Positions 12,066 through 24,475 are shown, counted from the stretch's first letter. The stretch is 64,000 nucleotides of DNA from Hanleya hanleyi (GCA_036873755.1 JAVTVY010019606.1:1-64000); one strand, 5' to 3'. A program made the numbers and translations. Notes: generated by a model from the sequence alone, not told the origin.

Positions 12066-12778
12066 TCGTACCATCCAGAAATGGCTCTTGGTTGAGGTAC
12101 ACAATAAGAACATTAACACAAAATATATTTATGATATATTTTATTAGGGAAATCACAAAACGCACATTTACATTGGTCATTTCATGTTAACCCTCCCTGA
12201 TATCATAGTTTACTCTCAATCCCTGGAAGCACAAAGTTCAAACGATTAAAACTACAAGCATCCCAACCCAACCTAAATTGAGCACGTTATGTTCATATCA
12301 CTTATGCCTCCGACTTTCACCAACTCTCATGGAATACTTTTGTACATAACCTTCTGGGGTGCCTCAGCCTCAAAAACTCTCAGAGAGAGTAGGGTAAAAC
12401 AGGTAACAAAAATCGCCATCAATAATTCCACGCCTTTGAGCTGTGGAAGGGTCTGTTTGCTTTGCTTTTCGAGTGTCCAGGTAGCGTCTGTATCAAAGGC
12501 TGGCAGAGCAAAGTCCAATGGCTCGACCGAGAGTACAGTAGCAGGGTGTTAGCTGGAAATGGAGTGCTACCATACCTCCAGAGTAGGTGTTCTGCTGCTA
12601 GGCCCGATCCTACAATCAGTAAGAACCACAGCTGATAAACTAATCCCACAATGTAAATGTTACTCATCACTTGATGCATTTAAGTTCCATTTTTGTTAAC
12701 TGGGAATATACACAGAAACAAATTGTAAATATATGTTTTAAAATGTCAATCCCAACACAGTAGTCGAACCCGGGCACC

Positions 12779-13890
12779 CTCATTACCTTCCGATACAGAC
12801 CGGTACTAAAAACATACAGACCGATACCTAAGTATAATTGATTACGACTTTGAGAATACATAATTGGTACTTTGTGGGATTTTCTCATAAAAAACGATCG
12901 TTTATAGCGCAAAACGGTATCGCATTTAGCTGCGCCCGTTACGATAGGAAGCGCGTCGCACGGCCGAATCGCACGATCAATTCGCCCGCCAGACTCGCCC
13001 AGCGCCCCGACCTGCAGCTTCAAATTCTCCTGATATATATTACACATACTTGATATTATAGGAGCATATTGAACACAAATAAAGTTGAATGAAACAAGTG
13101 TTTCGGGTTTATTCGAGTTATTTCAGTAAAATAACGTATCAATTCACAATGTTCATTGTTTTGATTTCTTTAACATTTCTTTCAAATTCTTCCTCCTTCT
13201 GTATGCAATTACTGGGTTTTCCCAGACTTTCGTTGTGTGTGATTCACATGATTTGATAAAATGTCAATATTTCAACAGGATTTTCCTTATATATTTCATC
13301 TCTGGGTGGTAGGTGGGAATGAAACGGATGGATCTTTTGTTCAGGTTTTTTACTTTCTTTTTTTCTTACTGTTACTGCCCGAACTGTGAAATAGAAATAT
13401 GCCATTCTCCGCCCATAAATATAGATTTTTATTGCCTTCTGTCACTTCATGTACCGTAATTTGTCATTTCGTGTCTGATAAATTTCATACAATATTGGGT
13501 CATATTAATAATAATACTAATATATTAATAATATTAATTATATTAATAATGGTATCACTGATGCTCATGAAAAGCGAGCTCTTTGTTCCAATTCGTGGAA
13601 TCTGTCGCAGTAACTACTGCTCTTGCATAAACACACCTGCCGAACCGGTCCGCTGGGAGTGCGTGGAAGGTGCTAGACGACACAGGTGGGCGAATCGGCC
13701 GTGTGCCGCTTCCCGTAGGGCCTAGCGGGAAGCTGATTGCCACACCGTTTTACGCTTTCAACAGCTGTTTTCACAAGAAAATACCACAAACTACCAATTA
13801 TGTCTTCTAGAGGCCGTAATCTAGTATAGGTCTGTCCTTTATAATTATCGGTCTGTATCGGTCTCTTATTTAGTGACACCCGTCGAACCC
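12779..13890. mobile_element. Old inverted-repeat element, diverged ends
   Basis: The region after 12779 (CCGATACAGACC...) and the complement of the region before 13890 are alignable over roughly 200 bp. They share CATAATTGGTA-TTTGTGG, a GCG-AAAACGGT block and CACGGCCGA-TCGC, with many substitutions and small gaps. Both outer flanks carry a GTCGAACCC motif. It looks like the remains of a DNA transposon with long inverted ends; no transposase is visible between them. Confidence 0.45.
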
Positions 13891-14403
13891 AGCTCATGTA
13901 ACTGAATCAAAATTTACATTCTTTGGAAAAGAAACAAAACTACGGTAATCAGACTGTAAGAAAGTTGACTTACATAGTTGATAGTTCATGTTGAAAATGC
14001 ATTTCCACGGTGTCACTTGGACCAGTGCCTGTGCTCTCCTGAAATGGGGAAAAATATTAATTTTTCAACTGCGATTTAAAGACGCACATAAGTAACTGGC
14101 TATATCCTGCGTAGTCTGCATAAAAACAGGGTGAATCAAATATACATGTATCCACATATTCATTGAACTGGAACGATTGATCACAGTGTAGCTACAAAAC
14201 CAGAAGTGAATAATAATTATAAGACTTATTAAAATTAGCAAAGGTTCCGGTCAGATTTCACAATACTAGGTTATTTCATTAGTTCTGCCATAATTAATTA
14301 TTATATTTTCATGGTCTGTGAATAACAGTGATTCACCCCCAAACAGGAGAACACGAATCGTTGATACCTTCTTATCAGTACGCTCTGGGACATTGTGAAA
14401 TGC

Positions 14404-15824
14404 TCAATCTGTTGTCGTATGCTGTAATATCTGGATTTCGAACTTTTCCGGTATCTCCTCGTGGTGCTCGATGTCCATGAACTCTTCAAAATCAGCATCA
14501 TACAACTGGAAAATAAATAAATCACATTTAACTAAGTGGCAAACAATTTATCAGTCAATCTGTCTCATATAGCCACGAAAATAAGCCGTCATATACCCAC
14601 GAAACTAAGTCGTAGGGGTTGAAGAGAACCTACAAGAACCGATCATCCAGTCCAGCCCGGCTCTTTTTAAACATCATATAATTCTGGTTTCATATTAGTA
14701 AAATTATATGGGTAAATAGTAAGGGTAAATAGTACCTCAAAATATCCCAAACGTTCCAAGTGGCTGGGCGTTTTTAACTATTCCTATTCCACTGCGTACT
14801 AAAATTCACTATAAGTACTGCATTGAACTGAGCAAAGCTATCACTGAACAAATTTATGCCGCCATTTTGGATTCGCATTCATTGAATGAACTCCCAGTTT
14901 TATGCGAGCTGAACATTTTGGAGCACATTTTCAACAGTGACGTGTTCGAGGTAGTTGCACTCCTATCTAATGAAGATAATACTTACAAATATGTGTGACT
15001 ATAGTGGGCTAAATCGACACGATTTCGCAAAGTTTGAAACAAGCCTTCTCGAAGAAAATCAAACCGCCCTCCATTTTCTCCCACGTGATCCTTGTGAGCA
15101 TGCGCATTGACTAGTATCATTTGTAATCTGGTTCCCGAACACTATGGTATAGGGTAACAAGCACCTCCATAATCAGGGCACCAGGCTAACCAGTTCTGAC
15201 TCGTTTTTCTCTCATATAGGGGCCTACTATTGATGAGATTTAAATAGAATTTCTATATTTTCAAGCGTCACTAAGTTGATTGGGTCAAACAATATCTCTG
15301 AGCAGATTATATTAATCAAATTTCGCAAAAGTGTATGTATTTTCCCGCATGCATGTTGATTCGACAAAGTTTCGAGCTTGTTCGGTTCTGTCGGCAAAAG
15401 TTGAATGAAATACCGAGAGCAACAGAAAATGCTCAATCGAGTCACATTTTTAGCATAGTTGAACTATGTTTCGATCATCTGTTCCGACAGTATAAAAATA
15501 TATTCTCCATTATAAATTGTCTGTAAGATCATGGAGTTAAACTTATTTAACTCCATGATAAGATGTAACATTTTCTTCAGCCTCTAAATACATACATATT
15601 TACATGCATCTCCCTGCTCCGACCTGGGTTCACAGGGGCAATTATATTGTACAAATATGAAAAAATGGCATATTTACCTGGAAGGTTACGTCGTTAATGC
15701 CAATTAGATCAGCTAAGGTAGCATTCTGTGAAATATGATCTTCAAGGTCCGACAGGCTGGGAGTTGCAAAAGGTAAAGCGATTTTCTTTCGGTTCTCCCC
15801 GATCAACAGCGGGCAAGTCGCCAT
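14404..15824 (-). CDS. Short two-exon protein with ubiquitin-like/PB1-like fold signature
   Basis: Exon 1 is 15824-15678: ATG then 49 codons, ending at a CAG|GTAAAT donor. Exon 2 is 14505-14404 after a TTTATTTTCCAG acceptor, in phase 0, ending at TGA, for a total of 82 residues. Exon 1 encodes basic and hydrophobic strands (GENRKKIALPF) followed by LSDLEDHISQ. Exon 2 begins LYDADFEEFMDIEHHEEIPE. This order, a beta-hairpin, a helix, then aromatic-x-x-DF-EF-D, resembles ubiquitin-like N-terminal domains seen at the start of many invertebrate proteins. The protein ends right after this domain, so it is a stand-alone domain or the intact head of a gene truncated by the TGA at 14404. The intron is about 1.17 kb. 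Confidence 0.5.
15530..15557. other. Perfect 12-bp hairpin
   Basis: CATGGAGTTAAA and its exact complement are separated by the 4-base loop CTTA. It lies between the two exons of the ubiquitin-like gene. No function is assigned. Confidence 0.6.
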
Positions 15825-15965
15825 CTCGCAGAAAGTCCACTTTAATGGACAGAACAGCACCGAACGAGCGACGTGAAAAAAACCCGGCTGTACGTAATTT
15901 ATCCTAATATATGTTTGTTTGGAAGTAATATCGCGTGTGCATATATTGGAAATGGTGGACAGCAT

Positions 15966-16990
15966 GATTGATTGAAATTGTAGTTTAAGAGCCGCTTCCC
16001 ATACGGATTTCGCGGCCCATCAACTCAATATTTTATTTAAACTTCACGGTACATGTTGTTAATTTAAGATCTTTTGCAGTGCTAAATATTAAAATAAATA
16101 ACAGCATGAGAAGCGGAGCCATGCTTATTTACAAATTAATGAACAATAGAAGCGATGAATATATTGTTAGGCATTGGCAGAATAAACTAAAAACTAATTG
16201 AGCAATAGAATCATCACCGATATGTACAATTTAACCAAAGCTTGGCGTTAGCGTCAAAGGGATATGAGACAAAGGCAGGCCGCGGATTATGATTTTGGTG
16301 TGTCAAAAGGGGTCGGAGAGAATGGTAACCATTGCTTTATCAAGTAATAATTTGTGACGATAATCGCGCAATTGTTAATGGATAACATGCACAACAAGCT
16401 GTCATGATTATCACTTCGAACCGTTAAGTCTCTTTCACACCTTCCTGTCTCAGTGGATCAATCAAAGCCCATAATTTTACAATTTCCGTTTTATTCACTG
16501 CTTATTGTGCAAATCCCCCATTGGAATGAAGTTCAAAATCACTTTATCTGATAGCTGAGCAGTTATCAGCACTGTAGATATCGATCTGATAACTTCTTAC
16601 ATTGGTCGACAAACAACGTGCTTTTGTCGACTCTGCATGATACATAACATTTACTATAATGTTGATATTCAAAACCTCAGAACGTCCCCCCCCTCCCACT
16701 CTGTAGTGTTGAGCCCAACCTTGAGCGAAAACACTTGAGCGGCTGTTCAATATTCACTCCCTCGTGAAACTGACGGGGGGATTGACTCTTATGGTCTGCA
16801 GCTCGTTTTTTTGTAATATTTCCTTCAGAATTTTTGCTCAAATGTTGGAGAGACTGATCAAATTGTTAGATCCATTGATTTAGTTTTGTGTAAAAAGTTG
16901 GGGTGCTTGAAAATGTTGATGGTTTACCGAAAGCATGACAAGGAAATACATTTCTGCAACATAGAAATTAAGTTCCAAATGTGTATGGAA
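15966..16990. other. No feature recognised
   Basis: A/T-rich sequence with only short open frames. I see no gene, RNA or structured repeat. Confidence 0.4.
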
Positions 16991-16994
16991 AATT

Positions 16995-17192
16995 AAGTAT
17001 TTACACCTTTTTAACACCTTCCAATAAATTTACACCTTTACGGGTGTAAAAGCAGGGTTGGAAGCAATCTTCATACATTTGCACCTTTTCTACACCTTAT
17101 TTACACCTCCTAAGGGTGTAAACATGAACCCAGAAGGTGTAAACGTTTGATTTACACCTTTTTTACACCTTTTTTACACCTTCTGAGGTTAG
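16995..17192. repeat. Second ACACCTT array
   Basis: About 200 bp with TTTACACC/GGTGTAAA half-sites in both orientations, ending CTGAGGTTAGAGTGTACTT. This end is an inverted match of the start of the 11440 array (TACACTCT-ACC-CAGAAGGTGT), so the two may be members of one short element family. Confidence 0.65.
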
Positions 17193-17656
17193 AGTGTACT
17201 TACCAAATCTTTTTTCAAGTTCAGTACCCGTCTTTTGCCCTAAGTTCGGCTCTGTTACAATGGTGTAAATACGACGGATAGGGTTATACGGTATATGGAT
17301 CTTAGTATGTCTTGCATGATTGCTTTTGGAGATGAAGATATTGTCTAGTATGGGAGGGTTTATTAATCAGTGATTAATTCTAGAAGGGGTAAACTATTTC
17401 TGCTGCTTTCCACTGTAAAGGAGATGGTATTGTAACGCGGGATTTTCGCCCACAGCCAGCCGACTGATAGGAATGTACATTTCTTCTCTCCATCTGTCAA
17501 TCACAATGCAATGTACAACTTGTCGTCGGCGGCAACTGTCAATCAACGGACTCAATGTTACGGTGAACCACGATAGCTTCACATATGTTCGATACCAAGG
17601 CGTTATTATTTTATCACATTGCAGTCGATTTTACATGCACATATATTGGAGAATAA

Positions 17657-18217
17657 ATGCACAATTTAGGCGAATATATTGCCGTTGTAACAGGTAAAGT
17701 GCCTGTACGAATCGCGAGTGACACAAACGTGTCAAATGACCAGCGCCATTTTTTAAGACAAGCGCCCAGAAAGAAACAGGCCCCCAACATCACCCAAACA
17801 ACAGCAAACAAAGAAAAATCAACGAACTCATCGTCCAGTCAACAAACAACCCAATCAACCGACGGTTCAGTTCCTTCAGAATCAACCAGCCGTGAATTCA
17901 TCTTACATGGCGGTGACTCCATCAACGAGTTACGAGACAGCGACGTTACCACCGACAAGACACCAGAACATAGTTTCGTCACCGAGATCAACAGAGGAAT
18001 GGTCGATGGCGAAATCGTCACGGAAGGGCAAACTACGGGTGGGAGGTACCAAAGCCAATTTCAAGAGGAGTTTACGGCACAGACAGAGTCTGAACAAGTA
18101 GAGGGTGTAGACCCCAAAGTGATAAATCTGTCAAGTCTCATTTTAACTGAGGAGCGAAATCAATCAGTCCGAGTTTGTCATGACATTTTTCTAGTACTAT
18201 ATTTACCATACACATAG
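17657..18217 (+). CDS. Unidentified Ser/Thr/Gln-rich ORF
   Basis: A 186-residue open frame, unusually long for this A/T-rich context. Residues about 40-85 are low complexity (Thr, Ser, Gln, Asn), followed by an acidic region, and it ends with a hydrophobic tail (HDIFLVLYLPYT). I do not recognise the protein. A shorter open frame just upstream (17509-17697, another frame) contains an NVTV sequon and a hydrophobic stretch, so the two could be neighbouring exons. No clear splice pair decides this, and the ORF may be an exon of an extracellular protein or chance. Confidence 0.25.
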   Translation: MHNLGEYIAVVTGKVPVRIASDTNVSNDQRHFLRQAPRKKQAPNITQTTANKEKSTNSSSSQQTTQSTDGSVPSESTSREFILHGGDSINELRDSDVTTDKTPEHSFVTEINRGMVDGEIVTEGQTTGGRYQSQFQEEFTAQTESEQVEGVDPKVINLSSLILTEERNQSVRVCHDIFLVLYLPYT

Positions 18218-19694
18218 GCAGTTTATATATATAAATTTGACCCAAGCAAACTTCTGTGCTACGAGTTTCCATTCTTAAAGCATCGGATTATATTCATCCT
18301 TCTATTAGATATATCATCTGATTGTATTGGTGTTGAAAACGCGACGCGCGCACCTTTTGTCGCATGGCCGTTGACCAGTCAGCGTCGTCGGTTACTGAAC
18401 GGAGAGGAGTGGTCATAGGTGGTCACAAACAGTTTGTACCGTGTGCTAGATTCAATAAATAAATGATTCGTTTATAAGATGTACTGGATGCGTTTTCCAC
18501 CACTCCCGCATAAAATTACATGCTACTCGTGTGAAGGAAAATTGATGAAGACTGAATGCGCATGCACGAGGCGTTTTTAGAATCAAAGCTGTCATAGGGT
18601 TTTACACCGACAGTTTAAGAGGTTGCAAACTCTGACAATGGGAGAATGACAATTCCCAGTGCAAGGCAATGTGCACATAAGCAACTTTGAAGCACGTACT
18701 GTAAGCCTGGGTATACAGATGTACAAGAAGGATGGTATATCGTGGAATTTAGTTATTTCGAGAAATATCGTTTTCGCATACTGAGTCGAAATGGACTAAG
18801 ACAATTGGTAATACCTGCCTTATCTTCTCTTCGGGGGAAAGTTTTACACCGGTGCCGAAACGGCATATTACCGGTATATGAATGCATAATACTTCGGTAT
18901 CACTACAGGTGGTAAAAGGGAACAGAGGATGTTTAGTGACATGATCAGCTCCATTTGATTGATGTAGGCCTACCCTCATTTCTCTTTTAAAGGAGTCTAG
19001 ACGTATAAAAATTGATCAGACCGGCGATCACGACAATACAAGAAGCCTACCTACCAAAACCTCCAGAGGAGAAGAAGGCATACTTCAACTACAAGGTCAA
19101 GGTAAACATCTAACAATTACCTGTATCCAAAGATGTGTTGAAGAGACTATTAACCCGCAAAAAAAATAATAAAACAAAAAGTAGTTTGTATGGGAAAATT
19201 CCCAGTAGGTCTACAGTTCCTCAGATATGGCCAGCCAAAGTATTAGCTATAGCCTCTTTCTCCGCACGCTCATACACCAACCTGTGTGACTATTTCTCCG
19301 ACTCTCCTTAGTCTTTCGCTCAAACCATCAAATATTGACCACTAGATGCGCTTTTCCCGTGTTCTCCAATCATTTTGCTGTAATGCTTTTATTAGAATTC
19401 CTGGTCTAGTATTGTTCCTGTGAACTGTTGGGGCATTTTGAATACAAAGACAGTTTAACTTCTTAGCAATTGCGTGCTGCACCAGATATTAGAGTAAGCA
19501 TTTTAGGATTAAATGGGTCATACAAAATCTCAGATTATGCAAAAATAAGCCTGATGAGACCATAATTTTAACCTTGATTTTGTATGATCCAGGCTGTCTG
19601 TTGTATCGATGTCTTCGGGTAGAACGCATTCAGGGCATCAACCTTTGGGATCGTGTGACTTGTTGCCAGTACGCCGGCATTCAAGACCGCCATC
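18218..19694. other. No feature recognised
   Basis: Only short open frames. Nothing is recognised. Confidence 0.4.
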
Positions 19695-19911
19695 ATGACG
19701 CTTTATCTCCTAATCATTATTATTCTAACAGGGTCTTCCATTCTGTCGACCTCTACGGGACCACATAAATCTACTTTCACACAGCCAGAGTATACGGTCC
19801 AGGTAAAAGACTCTGAAGGATTTCATGTCGGTCCTGCGTTCCACTACCATTACTACCAGCAAAACACTGCCAGTCACCACGAGCTGTTGTGGACACCAAA
19901 GGTCCAAGAAG
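19695..19911 (+). pseudogene. STAND-NTPase/ankyrin gene, putative exon 1
   Basis: ATG at 19695 opens a 72-codon exon that begins with a hydrophobic stretch (MTLYLLIIIILTGSS) compatible with a signal or anchor. It continues with a YTVQVKDSEGFHVG...HYHYYQ segment. The best donor is AAG|GTATTA at 19912, leaving phase 1. The exon at 20587 starts in the matching phase. I infer that it is the first exon of the disrupted gene that resumes at 21335 and 32916; the link rests on phase agreement and order, not on a transcript. Confidence 0.4.
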
Positions 19912-20586
19912 GTATTACCTTGTAGAACCCCAAGAACCAAACGATTTTGGTAATTGCTGTGGGGAAAATACTATCGAATACTAATAGTAATTTATTGATA
20001 AAATTTCGACAAGACAAGATAAGACAGCGTACATCTTAGTATAACCATTATGAAGAGAACAATTTTGTATTTTGAGTTACATTTATCCGGCTGCACTGAA
20101 TTCAGACTCATTGATCCATTGGTAAATTGTTTGAAATTCTCGTTTCAAAACACTTCCCAAATGCTGCGGACGTTTTTCATATTTGTATATCTTCAAGTTC
20201 AGGGAAGAGGTTTTCTGACTTTGGTATCAAAATCAGCACATTTCACTGAATTTCTTGAATCTGTACTTCGCCGGATCAGGACCGACGAGTGTGCGGTAAA
20301 ATATTAGATATCTATTTAAAAATTTGAATTCACCAATGAAGTATATTAAAACTGGGATATATCCCTTGATGCATTGCGGTGTCTAATGAATCCATTCTTG
20401 GACCGTTTGTGCATGGCACTGTTTGGATTGCTTACAGGTATACATCAAGTATTTGTTTTAACGCCTATTAGATTCTTGAAATGAAACAAGCACACCTTTC
20501 CAATGATACTGAGATGAAAAACATTCGCAGATGATAAGATACATAAAAAGATGACATAAACTCAACATATATTTCTTGTCATTAAG

Positions 20587-20646
20587 GTGCTCCACTACAT
20601 AATTCTTCTGGACCGGGAAAGCCAACCGGCGAGACAGCACTCAAAA
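20587..20646 (+). pseudogene. STAND-NTPase/ankyrin gene, putative exon 2
   Basis: A 60-nt exon lies between a TTCTTGTCATTAAG acceptor and a AAAA|GTACGT donor. It enters in phase 1 and leaves in phase 1, encoding a short polar linker (NSSGPGKPTGETALK). Both neighbours fit this phase. The first exon could instead join another small exon near 20202-20294. Confidence 0.4.
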
Positions 20647-21334
20647 GTACGTATATTTGTATACATTTAATATTCATATTTAATATTCAAGAACTCATCA
20701 CGCCATTGTCTTTGGATAAAGAGAAGTGATAAGAATAAGTAAGAAATTAACAAAAGTAAAGTCGTCTGTAATACCGTGGAGATATCCAGAGCATCAACAA
20801 TGTAAATGTTGTCACGACAATACATTATTGTATATTGTTTGTATGACAGATCATATTTTACAATTATTGGTGAGATGTGTAAGAGGTGGACAAAATTGAC
20901 GTCTGGCAACTAAAAGCAACCATATGACTTCAAAGTAAAGCCTCATTCGGCACCTGACATTTAGACTAGAATTCGAAGGATTCTAAGGCGTATCTTTGGT
21001 ATCTAAGCCGCGCTTTTATTGAAACTGTTCATGAGGAAACTATGACGTAGCCACACGGCCCCTTCAGCACCGCCTTAAGCGGAATTAGATACGCTAGCTT
21101 GGGAGCTGTGTTGGAATATCAGCTCAAAAAAGTAACTCATCTGATGTATGCACATTCTATAAAAACAACAACCTATAGATTTTTTACTATATTTAATAAT
21201 ATATACCACCTACCGCGAAATTTCACATGCTTTAAAAAGAGAAATTGATATATATAAGTTAACTATTTGTTTTCTAGTTTAGTTGCTCAGCTTTTAAAAT
21301 TTCAGTGAAAGAGTTTATCTTAATACATTTTTAG

Positions 21335-21380
21335 AAAAGTCCGACTGGTATCGTTCGTACTGCCAGAAAAAGACGGGGGC
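21335..21380 (+). pseudogene. STAND-NTPase gene, exon 3 part a (5' of insertion)
   Basis: The exon starts after a TACATTTTTAG acceptor and encodes a KSDWYRSYC stretch before it is cut by the 11.5-kb foldback. The last six bases (21375-21380, GGGGGC) are the target duplication. If one copy of the hexamer is ignored, the frame passes directly into the sequence after 32921, whose FVET motif is normal just upstream of the P-loop in this NTPase group. This shows the insertion is in coding sequence. Confidence 0.65.
21375..21380. repeat. Left target-site duplication GGGGGC
   Basis: The identical hexamer follows the right end at 32916-32921. Confidence 0.85.
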
Positions 21381-21609
21381 AGTAGTAGGGTCTACGCTTT
21401 TCACCGCTCATTGACCTCAGAAATTTGCATATTAGGGAGGTCACGGGAGGGTCACAGAGGTCAAGTGCAGTATAGTTCCGGCAGGATGACCAAAAGCTAC
21501 CTCCAATCCAGGAGAGTTCCAATTGTTGCAGGGGATGTATTCAGGATGTATTCATCCGCGGTGATGCGGTTTTGGCGGTGATTTGGTCTCGGGAAAAAGC
21601 TTCCGCGGA

Positions 21610-22460
21610 GAAAAAGTAGTCCCTAGATAAAATGGTCCGATTGGGTCGAGTGAGGTATCAAAGTGAAGCTTATGTGAAGGGGTATCTAATGGGCTGGGTG
21701 TGGGGTTGACATATCGGCCTTCTGCGCATGCGCGGTGGCCGAAGGGTATGAAAATAGCCGTTTTGGGATGTAGGGGAGTCCCTAATGGTCCAATGGGGTC
21801 GAGTGAGGTATCAAGGTGAAGCTTATGTGAAGGGGCATCTGATGGGCTGGGCGCGGGGTTGAACTATCGGCATTCTGCGCATGCGCGGTGGCCCAAGGGT
21901 ATGGAAATAGACGTGTTGGAGCTAGGGGAGCCCCTAATGGACCAATGGGGTCGAGTGAGGTATCAAAGTGAAGCTTAGGTGAAGGGGCATCTACTAGGCT
22001 GGGTTTGGGGTTGAACTATCGGCATTCTGCGCATGCGCGGTGGCCCAAGGGTATGAAAATAGACGTTTTGGGATCTAGGGGAGCCGCTAATGGGCCGATG
22101 GAGTTGTATGAGGTATCCATGTGAAGCATTCGTGAAGGGGCATCAGATGGGATGGGTGTGGGGTTGAACTATCGGCATTCTGCGCATGCGCGGTGGCCCA
22201 AGGGTATGGAAATAGACGTTTTGGCATCTAGGGGAGCCACAAATGGTCCAATGGGGTCATATGAGGTATCAATGTGAAGCATTCATGAAGGGGCATATGA
22301 CTGGACTAGCGGCTCGAGCGTTGTCACCATTCTGCGCATGCGCAGACAGGGAATTGTGGGAAAAGGGTATGGAAATAGTCGTTTCGGCATCTAGGGGAGC
22401 CACTATTGGTCCAGTGGGGTCATATGAGGTATCAAAGTGAAGCCTAGGTGAAGGAGCATC
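21610..22460. repeat. 152-bp tandem array with NRF1-like sites, left arm (5 units)
   Basis: Units repeat every 151-154 bp. Each contains TGCGCATGCGC (about 21723, 21875, 22027, 22181 and 22332), followed in most units by a GGTGGCC-AAGGGTATG segment. The 11-mer is the core of the palindromic NRF1 binding site known from animals. Open frames here are repeat artefacts. Confidence 0.85.
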
Positions 22461-22479
22461 CAGATATGGGTGGGTGCAT

Positions 22480-23400
22480 GTAAAATTTTTCCTGAAAAAA
22501 AAAAATACGGAACACGGACTTTATCGAAAAACCTGGAAAAATGCCTATATGGGGTATGGGGGGGGGGTATATAGGTCGCCGGGCTTAACGGGGCTTGCCT
22601 ATCAATAGAGTTATCTCTCCCTAGTTCCAGGGTGGATGTATGTAAAAAAAATTCTGAAAAAATACGGAATACGGACTTTATCCTAAATTACGTGAAAATG
22701 CCTATATGGGGTATGGGAGGTATAGGATCAATGTTTGTCCCCCTAGGAAACCTACTTCTCGACATTTGCGGTATGGGTTGTGGGGTCGCGTTTTACTCGT
22801 CTCGTCAAGACAAACATGATAGGAAGTGTCCCCGTGCGAATCGGTGAAATTTTTGAAAAAGTACGATATAGCCCCATATAGTCCATACTGGGGTATAGGT
22901 TCAATGTTTGTCCCCCTGGGAAACCTACTTCTATACATTTGCGGTGGGGTTGTTTGGATTTGTTTTTCACGTCTCATCATTTAGAACACGATAGAAAGTG
23001 TCCCGAAGCGAATCGGCGAAATTTTTGAAAAAAGTCACCGAGCCCCATATAGGCCCATACTGGGGTATAGGATCAATGTTTGTCCCCCTGGGAAACGTAC
23101 TTCTATACATTTGCGGTAGGGTTGTGGGGTCTCGTTTTACTCGTCTCGTCAAGACAAACATGATAGGATGTGTCCCCGTGCGAATCGGTGAAATTTTTGA
23201 AAAAGTACGATATAGCCCCATATAGTCCATACTGGGGTATAGGTTCAATGTTTGTCCCCCTGGGAAACCTACTTCTATACATTTGCGGTGGGGTTGTTTG
23301 GATTTGTTTTTCACGTCTCGTCATTTAGAACACGATAGAAAGTGTCCCGGAGCGAATCGGTGAAATTTTTGAAAAAAGTCACCGAGGCCTGGGTAGGCCC
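22480..23400. repeat. 172-bp tandem repeats, left arm only
   Basis: Starts with two copies of a A(n)TACGGA-TACGGACTTTATC segment. Four ~172-bp units follow (near 22716, 22889, 23061 and 23232), each with GGGGTATAGG-TCAATGTTTG. They alternate as two subtypes in an A-B-A-B pattern. The right arm jumps across the equivalent place (31590-31660), so the block was either gained in the left arm or deleted from the right. Open frames in the block are repeat artefacts. Confidence 0.8.
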
Positions 23401-23779
23401 ATAGGCCTATACTGCATGGCTATGGGTGTATAGGGCCATACGGGGTGGACATGTTGGAGTCTAGGTGAGTCCCTAATGGTCCAATGGGGTCGAGTGAGGT
23501 CTTATTTTGAAGCTCTCGTGGAGGAGCACTTGACTACACTAATGGTTCGTCCGTGTTCAATAGTCTACGCATGCGCAGCCTGGCCCGTAGTATAGAAAGT
23601 AGGCATTTTGGGGGGTATGTGGGTGTGTGTTTGGGTTTGAGATGGGCTATTCACGGTTCGAATGGGTCGTGTGAGGTATCAATGTGAGGCTTGTGTGGGG
23701 TAGAGTCAGAATGGCGTGTTTTTAAATGCAAGTCGCGTCAATCTGTGCATGCGCATTTGGTTGTAGTAAGTAAAGTGGC

Positions 23780-24230
23780 CATTTTGGGGCAGTGAAGGAA
23801 GGTATTTGGGGTCGAGATGGATCATCCTTGGTCTGAATGCGTCCTGGGAGGTGTCATTTTGTAGTTCTCGGGGTGTACATTCCGAATTGAGGGATGTTCC
23901 CGTCATCTGTGACGTCATCGATGACGTCATCAGTAGGAGTATTAACGAAAGTGAGCCTTTTGGGGCAGTGCAGGAAGGTATTTGGTGTAGAGATGGACCA
24001 TCCGCGTTGCGAATGCGTCATGGGATGTGTCATGTTGTAGCTCTCGGAGTATAGACCCCGATTTGAGGGATATTTACAGCATCTGTGACGTCATTGGTGA
24101 CGTCATTAGTACAAGTTGTAGCGAAAGTGGGCATTTTTTAGCAGTGAAGGATGTTATTTGGTGTAGAGATGGACCATCCGCGGTCCAAATGGACCGTGTG
24201 AGGTGTCATCTTGTAGCAACGCCCACCAAC
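23780..24230. repeat. ~175-bp repeat with paired CRE-like sites, left arm
   Basis: Two full units and a partial unit start with GCAGTG-AGGA-GTTATTTGG-type sequence. Each full unit carries two TGACGTCA-type sites close together (about 23907-23930 and 24086-24110), the consensus for ATF/CREB proteins. The right arm has the mirror copies near 30890-31330, and a related block lies in the Polinton at 59983-60065. Confidence 0.75.
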
Positions 24231-24475
24231 ACCATTCTTAATGCTTCAACGCCCTGGTGAAATAGCTCAGAAGCTCTGATATTCCATGGAATTGTCACTA
24301 ATTCTTCGAAATGCAGTGATGCCCGTCAACGCCCGTCGTTACACCTTAACACTCTAACATAACGCCATGATATAGACCAGAGAGAGAACAACAACAGCAA
24401 TTAACAACAACAAGGATGACACATGAGAGAACAACAACAACAAGAAGTTTTTTTCATATAGTTTATTCTCCCCAA

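Noticed and set aside
12740..12775. tRNA-like GGGTTCGAC motif (also near 13865)
   Set aside because: Only a B-box-like word flanking an old inverted-repeat element; no cloverleaf.
22632..23324. Overlapping frames with HRKCIEVGFPGGQT-type peptides
   Set aside because: They follow the 172-bp repeat, switch strand and frame, and are absent from the other arm.
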